Source: Prevotella sp. UBA2755 (GTDB lineage Bacteria > Bacteroidota > Bacteroidia > Bacteroidales > Bacteroidaceae). Taken from it: 51,024 bases of DNA. Every line of letters starts with the position of its first letter. The first letter of the stretch is position 1. The notes below the pieces were generated by a model. The model was not told the origin of the DNA and made no database searches. It saw nothing but the letters and a program-made list of their open reading frames with translations. Shown here in pieces: positions 8,058-18,200 of the stretch. The position numbers and the translations under genes were made by a program. The stretch lies in assembly GCA_002353225.1 (NCBI GenBank), contig DEJF01000056.1, positions 1 to 51,024 on the forward strand, in the 5' to 3' direction.

Positions 8058-10457
8058 CTATTTCCTTTTTAAGGAATCTATGATATCATAGAGCAATTCT
8101 TGAGCTTTATCAATATAGGTAATCCAACTCTTTGTACTTTGTTTTGATAATGAATTAAAAATACTAATTGCTTTTTCACATGCTTGCTTTGCTTCATTGT
8201 ATTTTTTGCCATCGTTTTGAGATATGGCTAATAAAAGATAAGACATTCCAATGTATTCCGTATAGACTCCTGGTTCTTTTTTGTCAAGTGATATATATAT
8301 ATTTATGATGGCTTTCATTTCTTTTTCCGATTCTAGGTATTGCTTTTGTTCTGAAAAATACATATACAGATTTCTAAGAATGCTTATCATAAATGAGATT
8401 AAATCTTTCGGTGTAAAAAAGGATTTGTTCCAATAGAGAACAAGAGCTTCTTCCATTTCTTCATCAGCTTCAAGTATTCTTTTCTGAAAAGTATGGATAT
8501 TAGCAAGATTGCAGAGGGTGTTTATCGCATGATATGTATATGTATCTGGATTCTTTTTGATAAGAGATCTGCAAATAATAAGAACTTCTTTGAATTCGGA
8601 TTCTGCTTCATTATGTCTGTTTTGACGAAAATGCACAATAGCGGAATCATGAAGCACGTTTGTCATGCGAATGATATCGGTGTCGGGAGTCGAATCAGGA
8701 AGACTCCAATATACTTCTAATAATTCCTTGATTTCTTTTTCGGCTTTATTATATTGATTGTGTATTGTATGTAAAAGTACAAGATTGCAGAGGGTTCCTA
8801 TAACAAAACAATTATATGCTTCTGGATTTGTCTCAGTATGTTTTCTATATATTTCCAACACATTATTATATTCCTTTTCTGCTATCTCCCAATCTTTTGT
8901 AATGCTATGCAGATTTGCTAAATTATTTAGAGTGCTAGCAACTTCATTCATATACACATCAGGATTTTCCTTTGCTAAATCCTGAATAATTTTAAAAGCT
9001 TCTTGAAACTCGACCTCTGCTTTATCAAATTTTTTAGTGGATTTATGATTAATGGCTATTCCATTAAGACATGTGGCAAAATCGTGCATGTATGCATTGG
9101 GATTGTCTTTTGATAATTGGCGATATATATTTAGTGCTTCTGCATATCTTTTTTCTGCCTCTTGATATGCTTTTTGTGTATCATAGAATGCTGCTATATT
9201 ATGAAGAGTCATGGCGACACCACTAAGAAATTGGGGATCATCCTTTGATAGTTTTTGATAAATCTCCAAAGCCTTTTTATATTCTGTTTCTGCTACATCA
9301 GGCAGATTATATCTATTATGCAAATTTGCTAAGTTATTTAGAACCATTGCAACATGTTTTTCATATAAAAGAGAATTAGTGCTTGATAAATCATTATATA
9401 CATCAAGAGCCTTCATGTATGACTTTTCTGCATCCTTAAAACGATGAAGTTTTGCATAAAGAAACCCAAGATTGTTGTGGATTGTTGCTATATTATGACT
9501 ATATGTGTTTGATTCTTCTTGGTGAAGAATTCTAAATTCATTCAAAGCGTTTTTGTATTCTTCTTCTGCTTCGTAGAATCGATTTAAACTGCAATGAATA
9601 AGACCTAGATTGTTAAGAATATTGGCTATATATATATTATATTTAGATTTAGAAGTACCCTTTTTTGCTTGAACATCCCTCATTGAACTTAAAAAAGATT
9701 GCTCTGCTAAATGATATAGTCTTTGATTATACAAGTAGACACCCCAATTAATTCGGATATTAAGTAAATTACATTCTTTAATATATTTGCTTGATAATTC
9801 TATAACTTTTTGTGAAAAGTATACGAATTTATCTCGCCATTCAGTAGTCCCATCTTCATTTAGATTTTCAATCGAAACAATTGCAGCTTCGATATCATAC
9901 TTTGTATTTTTATCTTCAATTATTTTAAGGTGTTGTTTTATTCCTTTAAAGCTGTTTACTAAAGCCTTAATCTCTTTAGGGGAAGGATTTTCTATTTTTA
10001 CATTATTTCTTTCTTCTGCAAATTGTATTATCTCCTGCTCGAAAACTTGATGGGTTGTAGGAATAACATTTAAATCAATAACTATTGTTTTATTATTTGT
10101 TTGCAGCAATTCAGTGATTTTGTCTAAAGAAAGAAGAGCATAAAAAATCCTATGTGATCCTTCCCTAATTTGACAGAGGAAAAACGCGCATCCTCTATCG
10201 GCCTTGAATCCTTCAAGGTATTCTCGTCCAATTCTAAAGCAATCTTCTTTACTATTCTCTGTTCCCTTGATTTGTAGTGGAACTCTATTCTTGAATTTGT
10301 TAACAGTATGAGACTCTATGTCATTAAATATATAAATATCTCCATCCCAAATCGGAGTCTTATCATTTGAGGTAATATAAGGCTCTAATTTTGGACATTT
10401 GTCTATGTATTCTTCAACAACTCGTACTGCGGCTCTTTCTATTTTGTTGGTATTCAT
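8058..10457 (-). CDS. DUF4365 nuclease domain fused to a TPR array
   Basis: This is a 799-residue protein. The first ~130 residues look like DUF4365, a PD-(D/E)xK-type nuclease-like domain: WDGDIYIF (Asp38, Asp40) is followed by VPLQIKGTE with the Gln62-x-Lys64 pair. The remaining ~650 residues form about a dozen tetratricopeptide-like repeats with recurring elements such as LNNLGLIH, LHNIAAFY, LNNLANLH and ALEIY. TPR arrays bind proteins and act as sensors in several defence systems. The gene starts 11 bp after the upstream CxxC/His protein in the same operon, behind an AbiE-like pair. I infer an antiviral effector with a TPR sensor; this is not proven and the pair is not a system I recognise. 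Confidence 0.75.
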   Translation of the reverse strand: MNTNKIERAAVRVVEEYIDKCPKLEPYITSNDKTPIWDGDIYIFNDIESHTVNKFKNRVPLQIKGTENSKEDCFRIGREYLEGFKADRGCAFFLCQIREGSHRIFYALLSLDKITELLQTNNKTIVIDLNVIPTTHQVFEQEIIQFAEERNNVKIENPSPKEIKALVNSFKGIKQHLKIIEDKNTKYDIEAAIVSIENLNEDGTTEWRDKFVYFSQKVIELSSKYIKECNLLNIRINWGVYLYNQRLYHLAEQSFLSSMRDVQAKKGTSKSKYNIYIANILNNLGLIHCSLNRFYEAEEEYKNALNEFRILHQEESNTYSHNIATIHNNLGFLYAKLHRFKDAEKSYMKALDVYNDLSSTNSLLYEKHVAMVLNNLANLHNRYNLPDVAETEYKKALEIYQKLSKDDPQFLSGVAMTLHNIAAFYDTQKAYQEAEKRYAEALNIYRQLSKDNPNAYMHDFATCLNGIAINHKSTKKFDKAEVEFQEAFKIIQDLAKENPDVYMNEVASTLNNLANLHSITKDWEIAEKEYNNVLEIYRKHTETNPEAYNCFVIGTLCNLVLLHTIHNQYNKAEKEIKELLEVYWSLPDSTPDTDIIRMTNVLHDSAIVHFRQNRHNEAESEFKEVLIICRSLIKKNPDTYTYHAINTLCNLANIHTFQKRILEADEEMEEALVLYWNKSFFTPKDLISFMISILRNLYMYFSEQKQYLESEKEMKAIINIYISLDKKEPGVYTEYIGMSYLLLAISQNDGKKYNEAKQACEKAISIFNSLSKQSTKSWITYIDKAQELLYDIIDSLKRK

Positions 10458-10468
10458 TTCAATTTTGA

Positions 10469-11611
10469 TTATCGTACTATTATTCCATGTTTTTTTAATA
10501 CTGACTCGATTGCTATAGCAATGCTATGTACAGTTTCACGCTCAGCTAATTTTGTCTCTTCTGAAAATATCTCTAAAAATATTTCCTTCATTATAGACTC
10601 TGTAAGTCGAATAGGTATGTTCAACTGCTTCCAGAGCATAGAAATAACTCTGACATAGTGTTTTTTCTTTATATTTACGGCAAATTTGATAAAGGTACTG
10701 ATTACAGACTCCATAACTTTTGTATCAATAATCAATTTGTTCTCGCTTTCTTCGTTACCTATATTAAAAACAGCCTTTTTAATGGTATCACTAATAGCAT
10801 CGAACATATAGTTGTCAGGTAGATTATTTGTTGTTCCAAAATAAACTATCAATATAAAATCTGATATAATAAAAGTGAGTACGTTATCCTTGTAATTACA
10901 GTATTGGAATCCTCTTTGAGTATCCTTGCAAAAATTTGGACAATACAGTAATTTGTACTTAAAGATATCTGGATTTGGTTTGTTTTGTTCGTTGAGCTGA
11001 CCATTATTATCAAGGTATGATAATAGCATTTCATGTAGTGCTTCTGATGTTGATTTGTCAAGTTGGAATCCGAAGTTCTTACGACAAGAATTCATCCTCC
11101 AAACAACGGAAATCCAGAAATAATATGCTATAGCACTATTAATTCCTTTATTTTGCTTTAATGCGTCAGCATATGGAGATTCTAATAGATCAGCTAACAG
11201 TTTTTCACATGTAGGACAAAATACGTAATCTATTGCATCTGGATTATTTTTCAATTCCTCAATACGCTTCTCATCATTAAGGCTGTCCTCATTAAAAATT
11301 TCCTCGTATTTTGTACTTGGTATTGCACCTACATATGTTGACCTGCCAATATCTGTAATAGATATTTGCAAATCTCTCCCTCGTTTTCCAGAATTATCGT
11401 AACTGTCATACATAGATACTAAAAAACTTGGAACTATGTGTGAATTTGTTTTTGACGCATCCGTATTTCCACATATTAAGCAAGGGCCATGCTCATACTG
11501 AACATCAAAAGATGTTTTTCCTGCATTCACCTTCTTTTTTATTATCTTAACCTTGGATTTTGCATGCGCTCTCTTGAGCATGTGCAACCTACGGATTTCT
11601 GGATTTATCAT
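10469..11611 (-). CDS. CxxC/His (HNH-like zinc-finger) protein of unknown function
   Basis: This 380-residue protein contains CLICG (Cys44, Cys47), then a conserved-looking SHIVPSF with His58, and later FCPTCEKLL, giving two CxxC pairs around a histidine. This is the layout of treble-clef/HNH-like zinc domains. The remaining ~220 residues are helical and unassigned. No signal peptide or membrane segment is seen. It lies 23 bp after the AbiEii-like gene and 11 bp before the DUF4365-TPR gene, on the same strand, suggesting joint expression and function. Whether it is a nuclease is unclear: no full HNH triad could be confirmed by eye. Confidence 0.6.
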   Translation of the reverse strand: MINPEIRRLHMLKRAHAKSKVKIIKKKVNAGKTSFDVQYEHGPCLICGNTDASKTNSHIVPSFLVSMYDSYDNSGKRGRDLQISITDIGRSTYVGAIPSTKYEEIFNEDSLNDEKRIEELKNNPDAIDYVFCPTCEKLLADLLESPYADALKQNKGINSAIAYYFWISVVWRMNSCRKNFGFQLDKSTSEALHEMLLSYLDNNGQLNEQNKPNPDIFKYKLLYCPNFCKDTQRGFQYCNYKDNVLTFIISDFILIVYFGTTNNLPDNYMFDAISDTIKKAVFNIGNEESENKLIIDTKVMESVISTFIKFAVNIKKKHYVRVISMLWKQLNIPIRLTESIMKEIFLEIFSEETKLAERETVHSIAIAIESVLKKHGIIVR

Positions 11612-11634
11612 ACAAATGCGTTTTATTTATCTTT

Positions 11635-12552
11635 TTAATAAAGCAAATCTTTCAGTTTCTCTGCCTCTACTTTCATTTTTGCAGGGTTCTGTTCTGCCAG
11701 TTTTTGTAGATTGAGAAGCTTCCATTTGACAGATGGGTAGTCCTTGAAATGTGCAAACTCATAGTTATCCCATTCAGGCTTACCATATTCGAAACTAACA
11801 AGGAATCGGCGGTCTGCATCCGTCATTAAGCTATTTACGTTAGCAATGAGTCTATTGCGAGTCTCTTCAAACTCCTCGTATGTAAATGGAGTCTCTGTCA
11901 TTCCGACAAACTGATTGGCAAGAGCCTCTCGTTGATCAATAAGAGTAGGAGCAAACGACTCATGTATAGGGCGGTCGCTGCCAAGCAAGCAGAAAATGAG
12001 ACCTTCTCGGCAGTCCTTTAGAGGAACAGTCATGTATTTGATGTCAAAAAGGTCACGAGGATGCTGGCGAGAGAGTGCTGCTGCGATTTTGCCACCATAT
12101 AAAAGTGAGACAGGCACGATGTCAGCAATACAATATACTTGGAACTCATCCTGTGCCTTTTCACATAATGGAAGATGCATCAATTCGCCACCAACAATAC
12201 CTCTTTTTGTTTGGTTGACCTCTACTTTTACTTGTTTGCCACGGTATTCGCATAACAACTTGCATGTGGAGTAGTTAGGAATGATGTGCATTCCAGGGAA
12301 TGCCTTACGGGCTTTCTCACTGATGGATTTCAGGTGGAAGTTGATGTCATCTATACTTTTCTTTCGGTCGGCCAGTGGGATATATGTGAGGTCAATGTCA
12401 ACTGAATATCTGGGCAGATTTCTAAGGAAGAGATTGATTGCCGTACCGCCATGTATTGCAAACACTTTTTCTTCCATGACCAGAGGTAACAGACGCAACA
12501 GAAGGTCTACCTTCTGAGCATACACGCTTGTTTGTATGTTTTGATTATTCAT
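11635..12552 (-). CDS. AbiEii/AbiGii-like nucleotidyltransferase toxin
   Basis: This 305-residue protein has the nucleotidyltransferase pattern HGGTAIN (about 34-40) followed by YSVDIDL (Asp52 and Asp54), with the downstream KIAAALSRQHPRDLFDI block typical of the AbiEii family. Members modify tRNA or other targets to arrest growth in phage-infected cells and are held in check by the adjacent AbiEi antitoxin. The start overlaps the antitoxin stop by 8 bp, indicating translational coupling. Family assignment is strong by motif; the target is unknown. Confidence 0.88.
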   Translation of the reverse strand: MNNQNIQTSVYAQKVDLLLRLLPLVMEEKVFAIHGGTAINLFLRNLPRYSVDIDLTYIPLADRKKSIDDINFHLKSISEKARKAFPGMHIIPNYSTCKLLCEYRGKQVKVEVNQTKRGIVGGELMHLPLCEKAQDEFQVYCIADIVPVSLLYGGKIAAALSRQHPRDLFDIKYMTVPLKDCREGLIFCLLGSDRPIHESFAPTLIDQREALANQFVGMTETPFTYEEFEETRNRLIANVNSLMTDADRRFLVSFEYGKPEWDNYEFAHFKDYPSVKWKLLNLQKLAEQNPAKMKVEAEKLKDLLY

Positions 12553-13309
12553 ATTCTGCTAATTCTCTTGGAATTGTTATTTTGTATTTTGAAACATATA
12601 CGCCACCTTTGCACAACTGTATTTTAGAAGTGCCAAGGTCTATACGCTCTGGATTAATTGCCTGAAACCAAGGATAATTTGCCTTTTCTGCCATATAAAG
12701 GAACAATCTTTTGACAGTCAAGTTGGTTGTAGCCTCCAGCAATTGCTGAACTTTGGCAGGACGAAGTGCGGTCAGTTGTTCCATGATGTAATATAAATCC
12801 ATATAACTATATCTCTTGGGAGCTAACAGAAGACATTCCATGAAAGCCAGTTCAGGTATGGATGCTTTCAAGGTATAATTGTTTTGCTTTATTGTTTGCT
12901 CCTGGATTAAACCGAATGCCGATGTCGTAAAAAACTCTATCGTCATATCAAATAAATCGCTTTTAGCCCATTGAGGCGTTCTCGACTCATTACTGGCAAC
13001 CATCAGTTTTGGTTTGCCCATAGGTACGAAGTGATAGTAGCCAGAGAGTTCAAGAGCAGAGTGGGCTGCTACACGATACTGCTTGCTAGTTTGTTCTTGG
13101 CAACTTGCCAAAGCTGCCAATGCTGATAATGAGTCTCCACTACGATACATCACACCCTTTGACAAGGATGTCAGCCAGCCGGATTTACGGTACTGCTTCA
13201 TCAACTGATCAGAATATCCCTGTTTCTTTAGCCCTTCGGAAAAGAGAAGTCCTCCTGGGTGTATATTCATTAGCAATGAGTTGATTTTGCTCCTTGTTTC
13301 TATATTCAT
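12545..13309 (-). CDS. AbiEi-like antitoxin and transcriptional repressor
   Basis: This 254-residue protein lies directly upstream of the AbiEii-like toxin with an 8-bp overlap. The N-terminal region has a winged-helix pattern (KQGYSDQLMKQYRKSGWL, SKGVMYRSG), and the remainder matches the AbiEi antitoxin layout (HSALELSGYY, IPELAFMECLLL). AbiEi proteins bind their own promoter and neutralise the toxin; a strong promoter lies just upstream at 13339-13370. This gene begins the four-gene minus-strand operon running to 8058. Confidence 0.85.
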   Translation of the reverse strand: MNIETRSKINSLLMNIHPGGLLFSEGLKKQGYSDQLMKQYRKSGWLTSLSKGVMYRSGDSLSALAALASCQEQTSKQYRVAAHSALELSGYYHFVPMGKPKLMVASNESRTPQWAKSDLFDMTIEFFTTSAFGLIQEQTIKQNNYTLKASIPELAFMECLLLAPKRYSYMDLYYIMEQLTALRPAKVQQLLEATTNLTVKRLFLYMAEKANYPWFQAINPERIDLGTSKIQLCKGGVYVSKYKITIPRELAEYE

Positions 13310-13338
13310 ATCTTATAATACGTTAAATATTTCAACTG

Positions 13339-13370
13339 CAAAGATATAATGTTTTTATGAAATAACCAAA
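13339..13370 (-). promoter_or_regulatory. Promoter of the abiE-like/DUF4365 operon
   Basis: On the minus strand TTTG (13367-13370) and TATCTTTG (13339-13346) are separated by exactly 20 bp, a full match to the Bacteroidetes consensus. The start codon follows about 30 bp downstream. Confidence 0.85.
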
Positions 13371-13660
13371 TGTTTGGTTAAAAAATATGCTTTTTTCTAT
13401 AGTTTTACTTTAGTTTTGTATAAAAATTATGTTCTTATTAATAAATAATGGAGTATCTTTCTTTCTCCGATATGGGATGACAAAGCAATTCCACCCTATG
13501 AGATATTTTGACTAGAAACAAATATAAAGGCAAAGAATCAAAAATCAGCAAATATGACTGTCGCCCCCAAAGGAAATGCGAACATCTGTAAAAGCGATTT
13601 TCCAGTTCTCAATATTAGGCGAGTTTGCATCGTTACAGACTCGCCCAATTGGATAGTGTT

Positions 13661-13822
13661 CACTTAAATCTCACTTAAATGTCGCGTAACGCCACGTAAA
13701 TTTTCTTATTGAGAAATGTACTATACAAAGGGCTTTCCAAAGATTTTCGCTTAAAACCTCACGTAAAAGTCACTTAAATCTCGCTTAAATCTCGTCTAAA
13801 GTCCCGTCTAAACTCGTCTTAA
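13661..13822. repeat. Degenerate ~11-bp repeats with TTAAA cores, two clusters
   Basis: Clusters at 13661-13700 and 13748-13822 repeat units like CACTTAAATCT, CGCTTAAATCT and CGTCTAAAGTCC with 10-12 bp spacing, about one helical turn. About ten copies are visible. The rest of 13371-14093 shows no convincing gene. Phased AT cores suggest curved DNA or a repeated protein-binding site between the two divergent defence operons. Confidence 0.6.
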
Positions 13823-14093
13823 TTTTCAAGAGCATGGTGAGTGTGTCTGGCGACCAAAAGAGGTAAATCATAAGATTGAACGAGTCAAGTCCGAGTCGAA
13901 TGTGAAACTCAAATATCCAGCAATCGGTCATAGCTTTGCTCTTTGTTTTTATCAAGGATATAAGGAGAACTTAAAGAACACTTATTCGGGCTGATACGGC
14001 AAATGAGGGCGTTTTTGATAGGTTTATATGTTTCAGACGGTTAAATTTATTTTAAATTACACCTTATTACATATAAATAAGAGAATTATTTCG

Positions 14094-14101
14094 TATCTTT
14101 G
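14094..14101 (+). promoter_or_regulatory. Promoter -7 box of the PT-type defence operon
   Basis: TATCTTTG matches TAnnTTTG; no clear -33 box is seen. Transcription from here would give a leader of about 285 nt before the ATG at 14392. Confidence 0.65.
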
Positions 14102-14106
14102 CAAGT

Positions 14107-14391
14107 GCATTGTAGCTGCTGCCCAAGTTGTAGTGACGAATAGGTGGCGTAACAGGCTGCAATAGCATGAACTTATTGGCAAGTAGAGTTGTATCTACTA
14201 TCTGAAGAGGTTCCAACTGCAAAGTCCTGGAAAAACTTTATTGGAACGAACCTTGGAGGAAGTTAGGTACGCCGTAATAGGCGTACCCTTTCTCTGTATT
14301 TCGTTCCAAGCCTCATTTCCAGGACAGGCGCAGTAAGGAAGTACTATAAGAGGAGGGTACGTTCTTTTTTGCCTATTACGGAACTTAGAAC
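14107..14391 (+). ncRNA. Structured leader RNA of the sspB-like operon
   Basis: Three nested perfect stems are visible: 14224-14233 with 14316-14325 (10 bp, GTCCTGGAAA), 14241-14250 with 14300-14309 (10 bp, TTGGAACGAA) and 14266-14273 with 14280-14287 (8 bp, GGTACGCC). Further stems are 14109-14116 with 14156-14163 (8 bp, one wobble) and 14182-14187 with 14194-14199. The apical segment 14272-14289 is also complementary over 18 bp to 14354-14360 plus 14371-14381, interrupted only by a 10-nt bulge, ending 10 nt before the ATG. That pairing would form a pseudoknot or an alternative fold occluding the start region. GTTCCAA at 14210-14216 competes for the second stem. A 12-codon frame (14167-14205) may be a leader peptide. 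I infer a cis-regulatory RNA of unknown class. Confidence 0.7.
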
Positions 14392-15267
14392 ATGAGCATT
14401 AGTAAAGTTAAAAAGTATACGTTTTCTGGGCATGAGTCATTCCCTTGTAAGTCGCTTTGGCTGAAGAAGGGATATGACTTCGTGGTAGCAGGAAATGACT
14501 TCAATAGCCCTGAGGCTGTGATTGGTTTGGGTGTTGGTAAGAATATGGTTGCCTCTATTCGATTCTGGCTGAAGGCTTTTGATGTTACAGAGAATGATAA
14601 GATAACGTGGCTTGGTGATTATCTTTTCGATGAAAACAAGGGTAAAGACAAGTATCTGGAGGACATTGCCACGTTATGGCTGCTTCACTTCAACTTGGTA
14701 TTCTCTGAAGAAGCTACGCTTTACAAGATGTTCTTCTGTGGCGTTCAGCGTGAGCGTACCCATTTTGAGCGGGAGCAGGTTCTTACCTATGTGAAGTTGA
14801 GAATGGTGGAAGCTAACAAAATGACGCTTTTCAATGCCAATACTGTGAAGAAGGATATTGGCGTACTCTTACAAAACTACACATTACCTCGCAAAGCACA
14901 ATCCAATGAAGATTTCTCTTCGCTTCTGATTGACCTTGATCTGATTCGCCAAAGTTCAGAAGGCAAAGGCTATTACTTTAATGTCGATGGTAAGCGCAAG
15001 GTGACAAAGGAGATATTCCTTTATGGTCTGCTGAAATTGAAGGAGCAGGAAGGTGACAATACCATTCCTTTCGACACTATTCAGGAAAGAATTGGATTGG
15101 TGTTCTGTATGCAGGACTTCGAGACCATCGAAATATTGAAGCAGTTGGCCAACAATTATAGCGAATACTTCGCTTATAGCGATGTGGCTGGCATCAAGCA
15201 GGTGCAGTTCACCAAGGACTTGGATGTTAAACAGGTTTTAGACGATTATTATGGCAAAGACATTTAG
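14392..15267 (+). CDS. DUF4007 protein, SspB-like DNA phosphorothioation component
   Basis: This 291-residue protein matches the DUF4007 pattern: FSGHESFPCK at the N-terminus, IGLGVGKNMV near residue 46, then YLEDIATLWLLHF. SspB of the SspABCD phosphorothioation system is a DUF4007 protein that nicks DNA so that sulfur can replace a non-bridging backbone oxygen. The downstream P-loop ATPase and PP-loop protein are in the sspB-sspC-sspD order, which supports the call. The stop overlaps the next gene's start by 17 bp. The gene follows the long structured leader at 14107-14391. Assignment is from family pattern plus gene order. Confidence 0.8.
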   Translation: MSISKVKKYTFSGHESFPCKSLWLKKGYDFVVAGNDFNSPEAVIGLGVGKNMVASIRFWLKAFDVTENDKITWLGDYLFDENKGKDKYLEDIATLWLLHFNLVFSEEATLYKMFFCGVQRERTHFEREQVLTYVKLRMVEANKMTLFNANTVKKDIGVLLQNYTLPRKAQSNEDFSSLLIDLDLIRQSSEGKGYYFNVDGKRKVTKEIFLYGLLKLKEQEGDNTIPFDTIQERIGLVFCMQDFETIEILKQLANNYSEYFAYSDVAGIKQVQFTKDLDVKQVLDDYYGKDI

Positions 15268-18200
15268 TTTATCCGCTAACATAGAGAACGGCTTTGCTGA
15301 GGGAATGCAGTACCTCGTAACACCTAATGCGCAGAATGCGATTCACAATATTGTGAACGATTTCCGTACTGGCATTCACTCTTTCACTATCATTGGCTCA
15401 TACGGCACAGGTAAGTCAAGTTTCCTGCTGGCTTTGGAGGCAGACTTGAAGAAGACTGGCAAACAGAAATATCTGCTGGATTCCAAGAACCTTTCTGATG
15501 CCAAGTCGTTTGAGATTATGAACATCGTAGGCGACTATGCTGAGATGTCAACGCTGCTGAGCAAGGCCTTGAACGTGGAGGGCAATACTACGAGTATTTT
15601 GGACAGCTTAAAGAACTACTATACCCAGTGCCAAAAGAAAGGTAAATTCCTGCTGATAGTTGTTGACGAGTTTGGCAAAGTGCTGGAACATGCTGCCAAG
15701 AATAATCCAGAAAAGGAATTATATTTCTTGCAAAAATTATCTGAGTTGGTGAATGTTCCCACTCGCCAGATAATGCTACTTACAACGCTTCATCAGAACT
15801 TTGGCGCTTACGCCAAAGGGCTAACCGAAGAACAAGCAAACGAATGGACTAAGGTAAAGGGACGTTTCAAGGAAATCACCTTTGTGGAGCCAGTAGAACA
15901 ATTGTTGTATTTGGCATCAGCCCAATTAAAAGAACAAGGAAAGGTAAATGATGCAGATAATATTGAACCACTTTATCAACTGGCCAAAGAGACACGCTAT
16001 GTGGCCAAGGACTTCCCATTGGAAATTGCCATACAACTATTTCCATTGGATATCTTCTCTGCCTACACCATTACCACAGCCATTCAGCGATATGGGCAGA
16101 ATGAACGTTCGCTCTTTACCTTTTTGGCAGCCAAAGGCACCAATTCAATTTCAGAATTTGAACCAGCAGAGCATCTGACATATAATTTGCAAAAGGTCTA
16201 TGACTACGTACTTTACAACTTCTATTCCTATCTAAAAGATGCCAATGCCGATTCGATGAGTTGGAGCACCATTCAGGTTTCTATTGAACGTGTGGAGGGT
16301 CAGGACTGGAGTAATGAAGAGGAAATGCTGCAGGCTGTACAGTTAGTGAAAGCCATTGGTCTGCTGAATCTCTTTGGCACAGCTGGATTCAAACTCACGG
16401 AAAGGAACTTGACTGACTATGCTCGTGAGGCAATGGCGATAGACAATGCCAAAGAAATCATACAGAAACTGACAGCTAAGAAGATTATCCGCTATGCAGC
16501 TTACAAAGAACGGTTGATGCTATTTGAAGGTACTGATGTTGATCTTGAAGCAGAGATACGTGAGGCAGGGATGATGGTATCACGTCCTGTCACCTTCGTT
16601 GATGAACTGAACGTGTTCTTCAATCGCAGAATATCTCCAGTCAAGGCTCACTTCTATCAGAAAGGTACGCCACGATTCTTTGACTACATGATTCGTGAAG
16701 AGCCTTTGGATGCTGTGCCTACTGGCGATACTGATGGCTACATCGAGCTGATATTCTCTACGCACAAGAAGGCTTTGGAGGAAATCAAGAAGTTCAGTTC
16801 AGAAACTGACCATGCTCTGATATTTGCTTACTTCACCAATACTGAGGACATCATTGACCACCTCTACAATATTAAGAAGTATATGTACCTATTGGAGCGT
16901 GTACTTGACAAGAACGACAGGGTGGCTGTGACTGAAATCCAGAAACTGAAGGAGTATGAAGAGACCTTGCTCAATAAGGCTATCAGCGATAATCTCTTTT
17001 CTTACAAGAACAGAGTTGTTTGGGTGTTTGCTGGCAAGGAGCAGAAGGTGGAATCGCATCGAGACTTCAACCAATTGTTGTCTAAGGTTTGCGACCAAAT
17101 CTATAGCAAAACACCAGTGATGGTCAATGAACTGTTCAACAAGCATAAACTCAGTGGTACGATAACGGCTGCTCGTAAAAGTTACCTGACCTATCTGACT
17201 GAGCACTATTCAGAGAACGGAATGGGTTACCCTGAAGACAAATTCCCACCAGAGAAAACCATCTATTCATCGTTGCTGTTGAATACTGGCTTGCATCAGA
17301 ATGGAGATTTCGCAGATGCACCTACCAACAAGGGCTTCATGCCATTGTGGGATGCATGTGAGGATTTCTTGAAGAGTTCAGAGAACAAGGCAAGGAAAAT
17401 TTCTGAGCTAATAAAGATATTATCTGTACAGCCCTATAAGATAAAGCAAGGATTTTTAGAGTTCTGGATTCCTACTTATCTCTTCATCAAGCGTCAGGAC
17501 TTTGCACTCTATGATGCATCAAAAGGTGCATTCATGCCTAATGTGAATATGGAGTTCTTCGATTTGCTCCAGAAGCATCCAAGCGATTTTGAAATCAAGA
17601 AGTTCGCTGTTGATGGTGTGAAGTTGGGCTTCTTCAACCAGTATCGTCGCTTCATCAATCTGGGCGATGAGTTCACCATCACCAATGCCAGTTTCATTGA
17701 GACTATCAAACCATTCCTCAGTTTCTATGTACGATTGGACGAATATACCAAACATACTCGCAAGTTTGACCATGAGTCTACGATGAGATTCCGCGATGTG
17801 TTGGCAAAGGCAAAAGACCCAGAGAAGGCTTTCTTCGAGGACTTGCCAGGAGCTCTTGGCTTCACCCAAGAGAAGCTGAAACATGAAGAGTTTATCAATG
17901 AGTATGGTAAGATCATTCAGCGAGCTATCAGGGAACTGAGATCTTGTTACTCTCAACTGATTGATCGCATCGAGGCACGTCTGGTAGAAGAGTTTGGTTT
18001 GCAGAGCTATGATTATTCAGAGTATATCATCGAGGTTCGTGAGCGACTGGCCCATGTGAAAGACTATCTGCTAACAGGGAAACAGCGTGAGTTCTACCAC
18101 CATGTGATGACAGAATACGACAATCGTACACAATGGTATCAGTCAATCTGCTACACCATTCTTGAACAGCGTCTTGACGCATTAAGAGACGAACAAGAAG

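Noticed and set aside
13661..13822. The 11-bp repeats as a CRISPR array
   Set aside because: Units are too short and degenerate, there are no spacers of constant length, and no cas genes are in the window.
13823..13996. A stop-free stretch of about 55 codons on the plus strand (ending YKENLKNTYSG) in the large gap before the leader RNA
   Set aside because: It has no start codon, no promoter before it and no family I recognise, and a stop-free run of this length is expected by chance in 1 kb. Kept as unexplained rather than called a gene remnant.
14107..14391. Retron or reverse-transcriptase-associated ncRNA
   Set aside because: No reverse transcriptase gene is present anywhere in the window; the RNA directly precedes the sspB-like gene and looks cis-acting.
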